A stretch of 64,000 nucleotides of DNA from Caprimulgus europaeus (Eukaryota; Chordata; Aves; Caprimulgiformes; Caprimulgidae): assembly GCA_907165065.1 (NCBI GenBank), contig OU015542.1, positions 1,763,001 through 1,827,000 on the forward strand, written 5' to 3'. Both the position numbers and the translations under genes were made by a program. A model generated the notes under the pieces. It was not told the origin of the DNA. It did no database searches and worked only from the letters and a program-made list of their open reading frames with translations. This document shows positions 31,901 through 41,692 of this stretch, in pieces; within the stretch, counting starts at the first letter, position 1, and every line of letters begins with the position of its first letter.

Positions 31901-33589
31901 CTCAACCCCACGCTGCAAACCCCACCTTTCCCTTCCCCCCCTGCCACAACCCCTGTGACCTGAAGCGCTGCCTGCCCGCCCTGGGCACAGCACCGGGCTG
32001 CGGCCGGACGCGCCGTCATGGGGCGAGGCGGGGCGGAGAGGGGAGGGTCTGCCGCAGTGCCCCGCAGCCACCTCAGGGGACGGGGAGGGGGGACAGGGGT
32101 GGGGGACAGAGCCCACAGCTCCCGCCGCCCCCGGGGGCAGCCCCAGCGGTGCCGCGCCGCTGTCCGTGGTGCTGAATCGCCGCTGTCCGTGGTGCTGAAA
32201 CCCGCCCAGCGCAGCCGTGGGTGCTGAACTCGGGGTGCGATCCCCCCTCTCCCCCCAGTACCGTAGTGCCCCACCCAACAGCTCAGCAGGGACACTCCCT
32301 GCTCCCCCCCCTCCACCCATCCGGGATGCGGCACCCCCTCCTCTCCCCCGCGATCTAATCCCCTCCCTCACTCCAGCGGGGAGGGACACGTAGGGTGACA
32401 ATGACCATGCCACCCTCCCCAAAACGCACTGCGGGGCGTGGGCTGGAGGTCGCCAGCGCACCCACAGACACTGGGGAATTGGTGGCAGGGGTGGAGTCAC
32501 CGTAATGACCTCCCGGAGAGACAGATATACAGAGGGGTCGCTGCAGTCCCCTGGGCCGGGGTTACCCTAATGCTCTCCTGGAGCCCAGTATATGGGGGGG
32601 GTGTCCCTGCCGTCCCCAGAGTGGGGGTACGCTAACACCCTCCCGCAGCACAGTACATATGGGGGGTCCGTGCACCCCTGGGGCGCGGTTGCCGTAACGC
32701 CCTCCCGGCGTTCCACACGTAGCTGGGTCCCCGCAGCCCCGGGGAGGAGGAGCGGGGCGGGGAGCTGCCGGCGGAGCCCCCGTGACAGACACAGACACTC
32801 ACCGCGGAACCACTCCTCGGCTTGCAGGGTGCTGCGGGCCGCCGTCCCTTCCAGCTGGGCGCGCAGGTCGCGGAGGGCGGCGGTGACCCCGGGGCGGAGG
32901 GAGTTGGGGGGCTCGGCGGGAGGCTCGGGGCGGGCCCCGCGTAGCAGCGCTCCCACCTCGGCCCGGTGCTGCCGCCGCAGCAGCTCCGCCTCCTCCCGCA
33001 GGGCTCGGGCTCGCTCCTCCAGTGGCCCCCGCGCCCGCTCCTCCTGCGCGGAGCGCTGGGCCAGCCCGCGGGCCGCCGCTTCCAGCTCGCTCCGCTGCCG
33101 GGTCTCCTCATCCAGCCGCCCCCGGAGCGCGGCCACATCCTCGGCCAAGCGCGATCGCTCCAGCCGCAGCTGCCCCTTCTCGGCCCCCAGTCGCACGAGG
33201 GTTCCCCGCATGTCGCGGAGCTCCCGTGCGTACAGCTCGCCCATGGCCGAGCGTCCCGCTTGCTGCTGCCGCAGCGCCGCCGCTTCCGCCGCCAGCGCCC
33301 GGTTCTGCTGCTCCAGCGCCCGCACCCGCTCGATGTAACCGGCGAAACGATCGTTCAGCACCTGCAGCAGCTCCTTCTCGTTCCGCGCCCGCGGTTCGCC
33401 GTTCACCGATTCCAGGCTCTCGGTGGAGGAAGCGGCCGCGCTGCCGCCGCCACCCCCCCGAGTTCGCCCGACCACCGGACCGGACCATGAGTGGAAACCG
33501 CTGGAAGCGGCGAGGCGCGGGGGACCGCGGCCCGGCTCCTTGCGGAGCCCCCCCGGGGGGCCCAGCAGCGTCTCCAGCATCAAGCTCAT
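28920..33589 (-). CDS. NEFH: NEFH, neurofilament heavy polypeptide, 4 exons
   Basis: Type IV intermediate-filament protein of axons. Minus-strand exons in order: 33589-32803, 31706-31507, 30808-30684, 30387-28920. Phases agree and give 859 aa (human about 1020). Head: SSGFHSWS and [12 protein letters not shown]. Rod start: [20 protein letters not shown]. The segment [18 protein letters not shown] matches human NF-H. Rod end: [20 protein letters not shown]. The tail has an acidic region ([20 protein letters not shown]), then about 15 KSP motifs in repeats of the type [16 protein letters not shown], which are targets of proline-directed kinases. The end is a Lys/Glu-rich block with ten [12 protein letters not shown] units and SPTPGKK. 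KSP motifs are far fewer than the 40-odd in human. The first ATG after the TATA box was taken as start; a second in-frame ATG lies three codons on. Exon number and positions match type IV filament genes. Confidence 0.97.
29045..29265 (-). repeat. NEFH: 24-bp coding repeat, KVEEPKKE, in NEFH tail
   Basis: Ten tandem copies of a mostly 24-bp unit (GGCTCCTCAACCTTCTCCTT on plus) encode KVEEPKKE. Two units are shortened to KVEEPK(K) without loss of frame. The last five or six copies are nearly identical in DNA, which points to recent expansion. Confidence 0.92.
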
Positions 33590-33633
33590 GGTGACCCCCG
33601 CCCTCGCTGCGGCACCGGCACCGCCGCCGCCCG

Positions 33634-33640
33634 CTTTATA
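33634..33640 (-). promoter_or_regulatory. NEFH: NEFH TATA box
   Basis: On the minus strand CCCTATAAAGCGGG contains TATAAAG about 45 bp upstream of the ATG. The 5' UTR would be short, about 20 bp. The only other control signals on this side are GC boxes. Confidence 0.75.
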
Positions 33641-33764
33641 GGGCTCGGTGCGGCCGCTCCGCCCCGTCACCGCCAACGGGGATGGGCACCGGCACCGCCC
33701 CACGCCGCCGCCGCAGCCCCGCGGGTGCGGGGGGACCCCACGGCCACGCCCCGGGTGGGGAGCG

Positions 33765-34035
33765 GGGACGCGTGATGGGGTGCGGGATCTATCCGAGAAG
33801 GGAGCGGGGACCCTCTGGGATGGGATTGGGGACCAGAACGGGAGCCCCCAGGGCGGAGCAGGACCCCCAGGAAGGGAGCGGGGACCCCTGAGGACAGAGC
33901 GAGGGGCACGTGGGAAGAGAGCGGGGACCCTCGAAGGGAGCACGGACCCCCCAGACAGAGAGCGGGACCCCCGAGAAGGGGACTGGGACCCCCGGGAAGG
34001 GAGCGGTACTCTCGGGCAGAGCAGGGCCCCGCCCC
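33765..34035. repeat. GC-rich degenerate repeat upstream of NEFH
   Basis: GGGAGCGGGGACCCCCGAGA-type subunits of about 18-30 bp recur roughly ten times. From there to 34260 the sequence is G/C runs, including a run of 13 G at about 34214. Confidence 0.7.
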
Positions 34036-34297
34036 GGGGTGAAGGAGGATCGGGGGGACCCCGGGGGGTGACAGAGTGGGGACCCCCGGGGGGGCTCAAC
34101 CCCCCCCCCCCGGGGCTCGGGCACCGCTCGGGGCCTAGCGGTCCCGCCGGCTGGGGGCGCCCTGGGCTGCCCGAGGGTCCCCCGGGACCCCCCGCTCCGA
34201 GGGGCTCCGAGCGGGGGGGGGGGGGGTGGGGGGGGCCACCCCTCTTCACCCCCCCCACACCCGCCCTTGGGGGGTGGGACATGCGCGGACCGTCCGG

Positions 34298-34430
34298 CCA
34301 ATCAGCACTCGCGGATCACCTGGCCAGGCAGGACACGTAGGGCACCCCACCAATCAGCACAGGTGTAGCTCAGCCAATCAGAACACACACAGAGAGCGAC
34401 TAGTCAGCAGGTACCGACAGCTCAGCCAAT
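34298..34430 (+). promoter_or_regulatory. Four evenly spaced CCAAT boxes, NEFH/AP1B1 divergent promoter
   Basis: CCAATCA/CCAATCAG sites start at 34298, 34350, 34374 and 34426, all in the same orientation. Spacings are 52, 24 and 52 bp, close to whole helical turns. They lie about 150-280 bp upstream of AP1B1 exon 1 and about 660-790 bp upstream of NEFH, so AP1B1 is the likelier target. Confidence 0.65.
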
Positions 34431-34546
34431 CACCGTGCAGCCATAGCCCGGCCCCGCTCCGTCGTAGCCCTGCCCCAACGCACGTACATTACCATAACCC
34501 CGCCCACAGCCGCCGTAGCCCCGCCCCGTCAGCCCCAGCCCCGCCC

Positions 34547-34609
34547 CGGAAGTACTTCCCCGCTCGGCGCTCACTTCCGCTGGGCCGGTGGCAGCGGCGG
34601 CGGCAGCAG
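34547..34609 (+). promoter_or_regulatory. AP1B1: AP1B1 core promoter and noncoding exon 1
   Basis: GGAAGTACTTCC at 34548-34559 is two ETS sites head to head, and another (CACTTCCG) follows at about 34572. A purine/GGC-rich stretch then runs to a donor, GCAGCAG|GTACGG, at 34610. This is most simply a noncoding first exon; the coding start is 11 kb downstream. Confidence 0.7.
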
Positions 34610-35594
34610 GTACGGGCCGAGCCGAGCCGAGCCGGCGGCTGCTTCAGGCGGCCTCGTGGCGCGTCCTTCCCCGCGGCGGGAGCTGCGTGCGCACCCCGGG
34701 CCAGCTTCCCCCTGTCCCGCCGGCGGGCTCCGCTCCGGGCCGGGCCCTCCCTGCCCCCTCGCGCCCCGGTGTCCCGGCCCCGGCCTCGCTCCCTGCCCGG
34801 CCCCGGCCTTTCCCCGCTCTCAGCGGGGCCGCCGCGGGCACAGCCCGCCTGGGTCCGGGGCTGAGCCTCCCCCCGGGTCCCCCTGCAGCTCTCCGGGTCC
34901 ATCCCGGCGTCACCGCTGGAGCCCGCTCACCGGGCACCGCGGCCAGAGCCGCCGCCGGGCATCGCTCGGGCAGAGCCCCCGTTGGCGCGGGCTGTTCCCC
35001 TCCACCCGCCTCTCGCCCCTGACAGCCCCGGCTGGAGCGGCCCCGCGTCCCGGAACAGCCTGGAGGCGCACGGCTCTGGGGCAGGAGCGGGGAGGACTCG
35101 AGAGGCAGCGGGCACACGGAGCTCGCGGGTGGGCTGTGGGTGCACCGGCAGGGACCCGGTATCCGTGTGGGCGGCGCCGTGGGGAGGGGTCGGTACCGGG
35201 TTCTGCTGACAAACGAATAACCTGGGTGTGGGGCAGGGGTCGGAGCTGGGCTCGCTGCCTCCTCTGCGGGGGTTTTGGGGATAGAAAAGCCAGAACTGGA
35301 TAAAAAGGAGAAACACCTCGTGCCTGCAGGAGCCGTGTCAGGGCCACTGCCCCCCCGGGGCAGCGGGGACACGCGGGGCTCTGCCGTCCCCCCCCTGTCT
35401 GGGGGGTGGGGTGTTGGGGTGCTGCCGTGGGTGAGCTCTTGGTTCTGACTGGTTTTGTGCCCCCAGACCCGGCTGGGGGTCGTGAGCTGTCACCCGTGCA
35501 GCTCGGGCTGTGGGACCCCCTGGGGCTTCCCTGGTCCTTACCTGGGCCCAGCCAGGCTGGGGCTGTGTGGGGGCAGCGGGAGGTGATGGTGAGG

Positions 35595-36012
35595 GGCTGG
35601 AGCATCATCACCTGTGCAGGGACAGGCTGGGAGAGCTGGGGCTGCTCAGCCTGGAGAAGAGCAGCCTGAGAGGGGATCTGATCAATGTCTGTAAATACCT
35701 GAAGGGTGGGGGCCAAATGGATGGGGCCGGGCTCTTCTCGGTGGTGCCCAGTGACAGGACAAGGGGCAATGGGCACAAACTGGGACACCAGAAGTTCCAG
35801 ACAAACTGAAGGAAAAACTTCTTTACTGTCAGGGTGCCAGAGCCCTGGGCCAGGCTGCCCAGAGAGGGTGTGGAGTCTCCATCTCTGGAGATGTTCAAAA
35901 CCACCTGGACACTTTCCTGTGCAACCTGGTGTAGGGAACCTGCTCTGGCAGGGGGCTTGGACTGGATGATCTCCTGAGGTCCCTTCCAACCCCACCAGTC
36001 TGGGATCCTGGG
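35595..36012 (+). mobile_element. CR1 copy, AP1B1 intron 1
   Basis: From about GTGCAGGGACAGGCTGGGAG through AGGGGATCTGATCAATGTCT and GAGTCTCCATCTCTGGAGAT to CCAACCCCACCAGTCTGGGA. This is a different CR1 subfamily from the 15365 type; the copy at 52497 belongs with it. Confidence 0.88.
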
Positions 36013-36707
36013 AGGTGTCCGGCCTGGGAGCCCTGCAGGGCCCGGCTGTCCCGGGAGAAGAACGTCCCTTCCCCCTGGGAAGCTGTTGGTGGGGTTTGGT
36101 GCTGTAGGACAAAACTTGTCTGTGTGTCCCAGCACCCCCAGAACAAGGTCCTCAGCAGCTCTGAGGGTGCTGCTGGTGTTTCAGGAGGGACCCTGGAGGT
36201 TTGATCCCCCCTGGAGGTGCTCTCTGGCCTCGTGCTGCTTTCAGCCCCCCTGGCTCTCCAGAGCACGGTGCTCTGCCGCTCTGGGATCCCCGTGTCTGTG
36301 GGGGCAGGGGACACCTGGGGACTTCCCTTCTGCCGTGTGTGGGTCCATTCCCCAGCTCCAGATGATGGCAGGGTCAGTGTGACCCGTGTGAGCTGTGACA
36401 GCCGCTCTCAGCCCTTCCATCTGGGTTAATTAAGGGCCAGGTGCTGGTGCTCCGGGCGGCTCAGGCTGTGCCTCGCAGGTGAGGTGACCTGCCAGGGTCT
36501 GGGACACCTTGCTCACACCAGGGGGGGCTGGCAGAGAGCTCAGCCCTTCGGGATTCAACCAGGGCACCTTCACCCCTTGGGTGATGGGAGATGGACCCAC
36601 CTGGAGGGTGTGTGGGGCACTCAGGAGCTCAGGGTTGTGTGAGGATGTGCTGGCTGCTGGCTCAGGCTCGCTCGGTGCTGCTCTTAACTGGTGGCTTCTC
36701 TCATTAT

Positions 36708-36945
36708 AGAATCACAGACTGGTCTGGGTTGGAAGGGACCTTAAAGCTCATCCAGTCCCAACCCCCTGCCAGCAGCAGGGACACCTTCCACTAGACCAGG
36801 TTGCTTAAAGCCTCATCCAACCTGTCCGAGAACACTTCCAGGGAGGAGCAGCCACAGCTTCTCTGGGCAACCTGGGCCAGGGTCTCACCACCCTCACACC
36901 AAAGAATTTCTTCCTCACATCTCAGCTCCATCTCCTCTCTGATGG
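36708..36945 (-). mobile_element. CR1 tail, reverse
   Basis: ATAGAATCACAGACTGGTCT through ACACCAAAGAATTTCTTCCTC, same subfamily and orientation as the copy at 9639 but shorter. Confidence 0.88.
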
Positions 36946-38171
36946 GGTGATTTGTGGCACTCACTGGCTTGGAGCAGTTCCTCTGGGAAGGACACTGGGG
37001 GCTCTATTTACAGCTTTGGTGGGAGCTGCAGGGTCTTGCCAGACCTTGAGGTTTGGTGTCACAGTGCAGGGTGCCTGTGCTGTGCCGGGGGGCTGTGTGG
37101 TGGCCGGTGAGGGGGCTGGTTCTGGTCCCTTCGGGGGGGTGTGGAGGTTTGAGCAGAGCTCAGGACACACAGCAGGCTCCCAGCCCAGCGCTGCTGAGTT
37201 AAAACTGGCTCAAGTGAGGCCAACCCTGAGGAAAAATTCCTTCCTAGGGAGTGTGCACGGGGCTGGTGTGGGCCCTGGGGCTGGTGTGGGCCCTGGGGCT
37301 GTGCTGGCTGTGGGCAGAGCTGTGGGGCAGAGGTGAGGATGGGAGCTGTGCCCGTGGCCACGCAGCCTCTGCGGGGTGGGACACTCTGGAACTGCCCTGT
37401 GTGAATAAGCAGGGAAAATAGTGGGGTTCAGCACGAGGCTCTGCAGCTGCTGCCTCTCCTGTCCTCAGCTGTTCCCCTCCTTCTAGGCTGGGCTTTATCT
37501 GCTCCCTGGTGCCTGCGCCGGGGGGTTTGTGTGCTGGGGCTGGGGACGTGCAGTGCTGCTCAGGAGTGGGGGCTGTCCCTGCTCCCTGCCTGCCTTGGCT
37601 TGAAATGGCTTCATACCAGCGTCCCCACGGGGTCAGGTCCCTCTCTCAGTGTTTGGGATGTTTTCAGCCTGCCTGGAGTTTCTCTGACCATACCCAGTTA
37701 CTGGGTTCTGCTGCTCCAGCTCCTGCCCTCGAGTGCTTCATGTGCAGCCGCGAGAGGACGTGTGGCTTGCTCCTAGGATGGTTTTTTCCTGGCTAACCCT
37801 CAGCTGAGCCTCTGTTTTCTAGGTGAGCTGTTTCCTAGAAGCTTGTCCTTTGAGTTCCTGCTCCTCTTTGCCTCTCCCTCTGCTTTAGGTGCCAGCATAT
37901 CCCCCCCCCAGCACATCCCCCCCAGCACGCTGGGGCCGTGTGCTCGTGCATGGCTGGCTGCATCTCCCTGCCTTTGCTTCCTTCCTTCCCACCTGCCTTG
38001 TCAGAGCCTCCTGAAGACACCCACTGGGTCAGGCTGGGGAGATCAGAACTTGCTATCAGCTGGTAAATTCCTGTTTTGGGGTGTCACAGAGCAGGTGGAA
38101 AGATGAGTGGAGCCATGGTGAGTCCTCTCGCTGTAACAACCGGGCACTGGGTTGTCCTGGGCACAGTTTAA

Positions 38172-38580
38172 ATGCTCCTGTGATGGTGAGATGGGAGAGC
38201 TGGGGCTGTTCAACTGGAGAAGAGAAGGCTCCAGGGAGACCTTCTGGTGGCCTCCCAGTACCTGAAGGGGCTCCAGGAAGGCTGGGGAGGGACTTTGGCC
38301 AAGGGCAGGGAGTGACAGAACAAGGGGTGATGGCTTGAAAGTGTCAGAGGGGGGATGGAGCTGAGATGTGAGGAAGAAATTCTTTGGTGTGAGGGTGGTG
38401 AGACCCTGGCCCAGGTTGGCCAGAGAAGCTGTGGCTGCTCCTCCCTGGAAGTGTTCAGGGCCAGGTTGGATGAGGCTTTGAGCAACCTGGTCTAGTGGAA
38501 GGTGTCCCTGCTGCTGGCAGGGGGGCTGGGACTGGATGGGCTTTAAGGTCCCTCCCAACCCAGACCAGTCTGACTCAATG
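38172..38580 (+). mobile_element. CR1 tail, plus
   Basis: GGAGAGCTGGGGCTGTTCAA through GAGGAAGAAATTCTTTGGTG to CCCAACCCAGACCAGTCTGA. It is the complement of the 9639-type copies and shares the same subfamily differences. Confidence 0.88.
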
Positions 38581-38905
38581 GTGAGAGGACTCGTTCCTCT
38601 GGAGCAGCGACGGTGCGAGGCCCTGCCCTGCATCCCTGCCCAGGGTCTGAAAAGCTCCAGTCAGGAGCACAGGAGCCTGCAAGGGTGAGGAAACAAGATG
38701 GTAAAAGCAGCTGTGGGTTGCTAATGAGTTTTCTTCTCCCACTCTCCATAAATGAGTGGCACCAGCAGCGGCTTTGGTGCTGTCACTGGGAGCCCCCTGC
38801 AGCACCCGCCCTGGCAAGGAGCACTGCACTGTGTTTGCTGCTGTGTCTGGGGTTTGGGACTGTCTTGTTCACCCAGGGGAGCTGATTTGGGGGCCTGCTG
38901 GTGCC

Positions 38906-39510
38906 TGTGCTGGTTTGGGTGGATTCACCCCTTTTGCTTGCAGCCCAACACAGCCTGCTCTCTCCCCCTCCCCTCGCCCAGGGAGCAGGGGAGAGAGTTG
39001 GAAAGAAAAGGGCAAGGAAACTCACGGGTTGAGATAAAAACTATTTACTAATTAAAATACAATGACAATGATAACACCAGTGATAACAGAACATACAAAT
39101 GAGTGCTGCACAGTGCTCACCGCCCGCTGACCGATACCCAGCAACGATCCCGGAGCCCAGACAGCCCCAGACCCAAACCCCGGGAGAGCCAGAGCCCGAG
39201 CGATCCCCGAGAGAATCCCCCCATCCTCCGGCCAGCCCTGGCTCATGTCCTGACACGCCCTGGCACCACCTGGAACATCTCCCTGGCACATCCCAGTGCC
39301 AGTTTGGGGCCTGCTCTTCACTGCCCTCCCCCCTCCCAGGCCTAATGCAGCTGTGGCCCAGCCAGACACGGTGGCCTTGAGCTCCAGCAGCAGCTGATGA
39401 CGTTGGTGCTTTTATCAGTGTTCTTCTCATCACAAGTCCTGCACTGAAACCAAACCCAGCTCTTCTGGCTACCAAGAAGAGAATTAACTCCATCCCAACA
39501 ACCCAGGACA
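38906..39510 (-). mobile_element. Solo LTR, ERVL-type, reverse; 3' half unlike the 25.9-kb copy
   Basis: On the minus strand it starts TGTCCTGGGTTGTTGGGATG and ends CCAAACCAGCACA, about 605 bp. The first 370 bp are nearly identical to the LTR at 25898 (GAGCTCAAGGCCACCGTGTC, GGGGGATTCTCTCGGGGATC). The remainder differs (ATTAGTAAATAGTTTTTATC, then a region ending AGGGGTGAATCCACCC). No internal region is attached. Confidence 0.72.
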
Positions 39511-39906
39511 GTGTGGCAGCCTGGAGGGAGGGCTGAGCTCTGCCACATGCCCACCCCGAGGGCCTGAGACAGAGGAGGGGCTTTGCAGCACGCTGTGCTC
39601 GTACAGCAGCTCTGAAGTGCCGGTCCTGGAGGGAACACCTGTCCCACCATCAGTCCTGGAGCTCACCTGCAGCAGAGCCAGGTTCTCCTGCAGCCTCCAA
39701 GTGCTTCCTGAGCAGCAGAAAATCAGATGCTCCAAACCATGGTGGTTCTTCCAGCTGGGTCACAGGCTCCTGGGTGCTGTGTCGCCAAATGACCTCATTA
39801 GAGCTGCGTCCATCAGGGGAGGTGTCTGCAGCAGCACCTGGCAGGGTCCTGCTGCGCGTTGCTCGAGCGTGGGTGATGTTTTCCACCTCAAGGTGGTAGA
39901 GTGATG

Positions 39907-40122
39907 TGGCCACCATCACGTTGTGGTTCTCAGGAGAGCAGCATTGCTCTGGGCAACACCCCAGGGCAGTGGTGGAGTCCCCATCCCTGGAGGGATTGAA
40001 GAGTCGTGTAGACACAGTGCTGAGGGACAGGGGTCAGTGGGGACTGGTCAGTGTTGGGTTCATGGTTGGACTCGATGATCTTAAAGGGCTTTTCCAACCC
40101 AGGCAGTGCTGGATTCCGTGAC
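39907..40122 (+). mobile_element. CR1-type tail with the same 5' block as at 16618
   Basis: CCACCATCACGTTGTGGTTC and GGCAACACCCCAGGGCAG lead straight into GTGGTGGAGTCCCCATCCCT, and the tail ends at GGCAGTGCTGGATTCCGTGA. Confidence 0.72.
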
Positions 40123-41379
40123 TCCAGTTTGCAAGATGAGCTTAAACTAAATTTAGCAAGAAGACGGGGTAAAATCTGAGCCCCCACAAGGTCAGGAGCT
40201 TCCCGTCTTCCTGGTTTTGTTGCTCAAGTCTCACATCCTGCTTTTCCTGAGTGCTGGTGCTGCTCCTGGGAGCTGCTGCTCCTGGCTCCAGGGAGCTGCT
40301 GCTCTGCTCAGCCCCTCGCCAGGTCAGCGAGGGCCGGGTTTTGTTTCCCAGCCTGGAAAGGAGCTCGGTGGGAATTCCTGGAGCCCAGGGAGGCAACATC
40401 TGTGCTGGGCTCCCAGCTCTGTGCCATGCAGTGAGTGCTCGCTGCCATCTCCCTGCCCCGGGTGCTGCTGCCTCCCTGCCCCGGGTGCTGCCGCCTCCCT
40501 GCCTGCAGCTGAGCTCCTGCTGCTGGGTGTTCAGCAAGGGCAGGGTGTTCACAACTCACTGCAGTGACTCTGAACAATCTGATCTGTGCACAGGCTGTTG
40601 GCTCTGGGTCTGCTCCTCTGTGCAGAAATTTGTCTTAGTGGCCATCAGGCTCGGGGATCCTGCCTCATCTGTCCCTTTGCCCAGTTCAAACTGGACAAGG
40701 ATGTGTGTGGAATGAGATGAAGTAACACAAGAGCTGCTCTGCAGTCCCTCAACCCTTTTCCTCCTTCAAACTGGAGCCAGGCAGCAGCGTTGGGCCCTGC
40801 CCAAGGGCTGAGCTGGGGGGAATTCACCTTCAGCAGGGCTGTGCCAGCAGTGATCACATCCTTGGGCTGGCAGCCAGCCCTGCTCATCGCCCTTGGTTAG
40901 CCTGGGGTGGGGGGGACACGTAGGGTGCTGAGCACCCAGCTTTGGGAGTGTTGGGAGCCTTGCTCAGCCTCTGCCCCCCTGCTCCAGGTCACTTCAGGTC
41001 CTGTCCTGCCGCTGGGGAGGTGCAGGGGCTGGTGTGGGGGGCAAAGGATGTGTCTTAATTCTCGCACTCAGGCTGGAGGAGGAGGAGGCTGTTTGCTTTT
41101 TGGAGGCTGCTGCTGGCACTGCAGGGCTGACAGGAGTGGGGGGAGAAGGGTGGCCGTGTCCCTGTGTGAAGTGACCGGGGTTTGGGGTGGCTGAGACGCG
41201 CTGCGGTACCGGGGCTCTGGGAAGCCGCTGTGATTCGCATCTCCGAGCCGGCTGCAGAAATTCCCTGCTAGGCTTCAAGTTTTGCTTTCCAGGCACTTCT
41301 GCAGAGCAGGGCTGAGTGTGAGCCAGGTCTGGGGAATCAGAGGGACTGCAGTAAATCCTCCTTCCTCCTTCTCTTGCAG

Positions 41380-41490
41380 GACAGGATCTGCAGTGAGGCA
41401 CAGAGAGCTGCTGCGGCGCAGCCCGGAGCTCCCGCTGATCACTGGAGAGCCTCGACCTAGGGCGGGGAAAGGGCTCTGAATAAACCCCAG
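41380..41490 (+). other. Candidate alternative noncoding exon in AP1B1 intron 1
   Basis: A strong polypyrimidine tract and CTCTTGCAG acceptor precede 111 bp that end in CCCCAG|GTAACC. Stop codons inside rule out coding through it in a useful way. It could serve as an alternative 5' UTR exon for AP1B1. No expression evidence is available here. Confidence 0.25.
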
Positions 41491-41692
41491 GTAACCAGAG
41501 CAGGGAACAGTGTGGTGTCATACACCGGCCTGTCTGGGAAGCTGTGTGCTCACAGGGCAGCCCTGGCAGGGCTGGGGCAGCACGGTGACAGGCTTGTCCC
41601 CTCTGTAACAGCATCGGGACCGCGCTGCCAACACCCAAACCCAGCCCCAAACCCATGGAGACTCTTCATCTTCTCCTGCCCGACAGGCTGGC

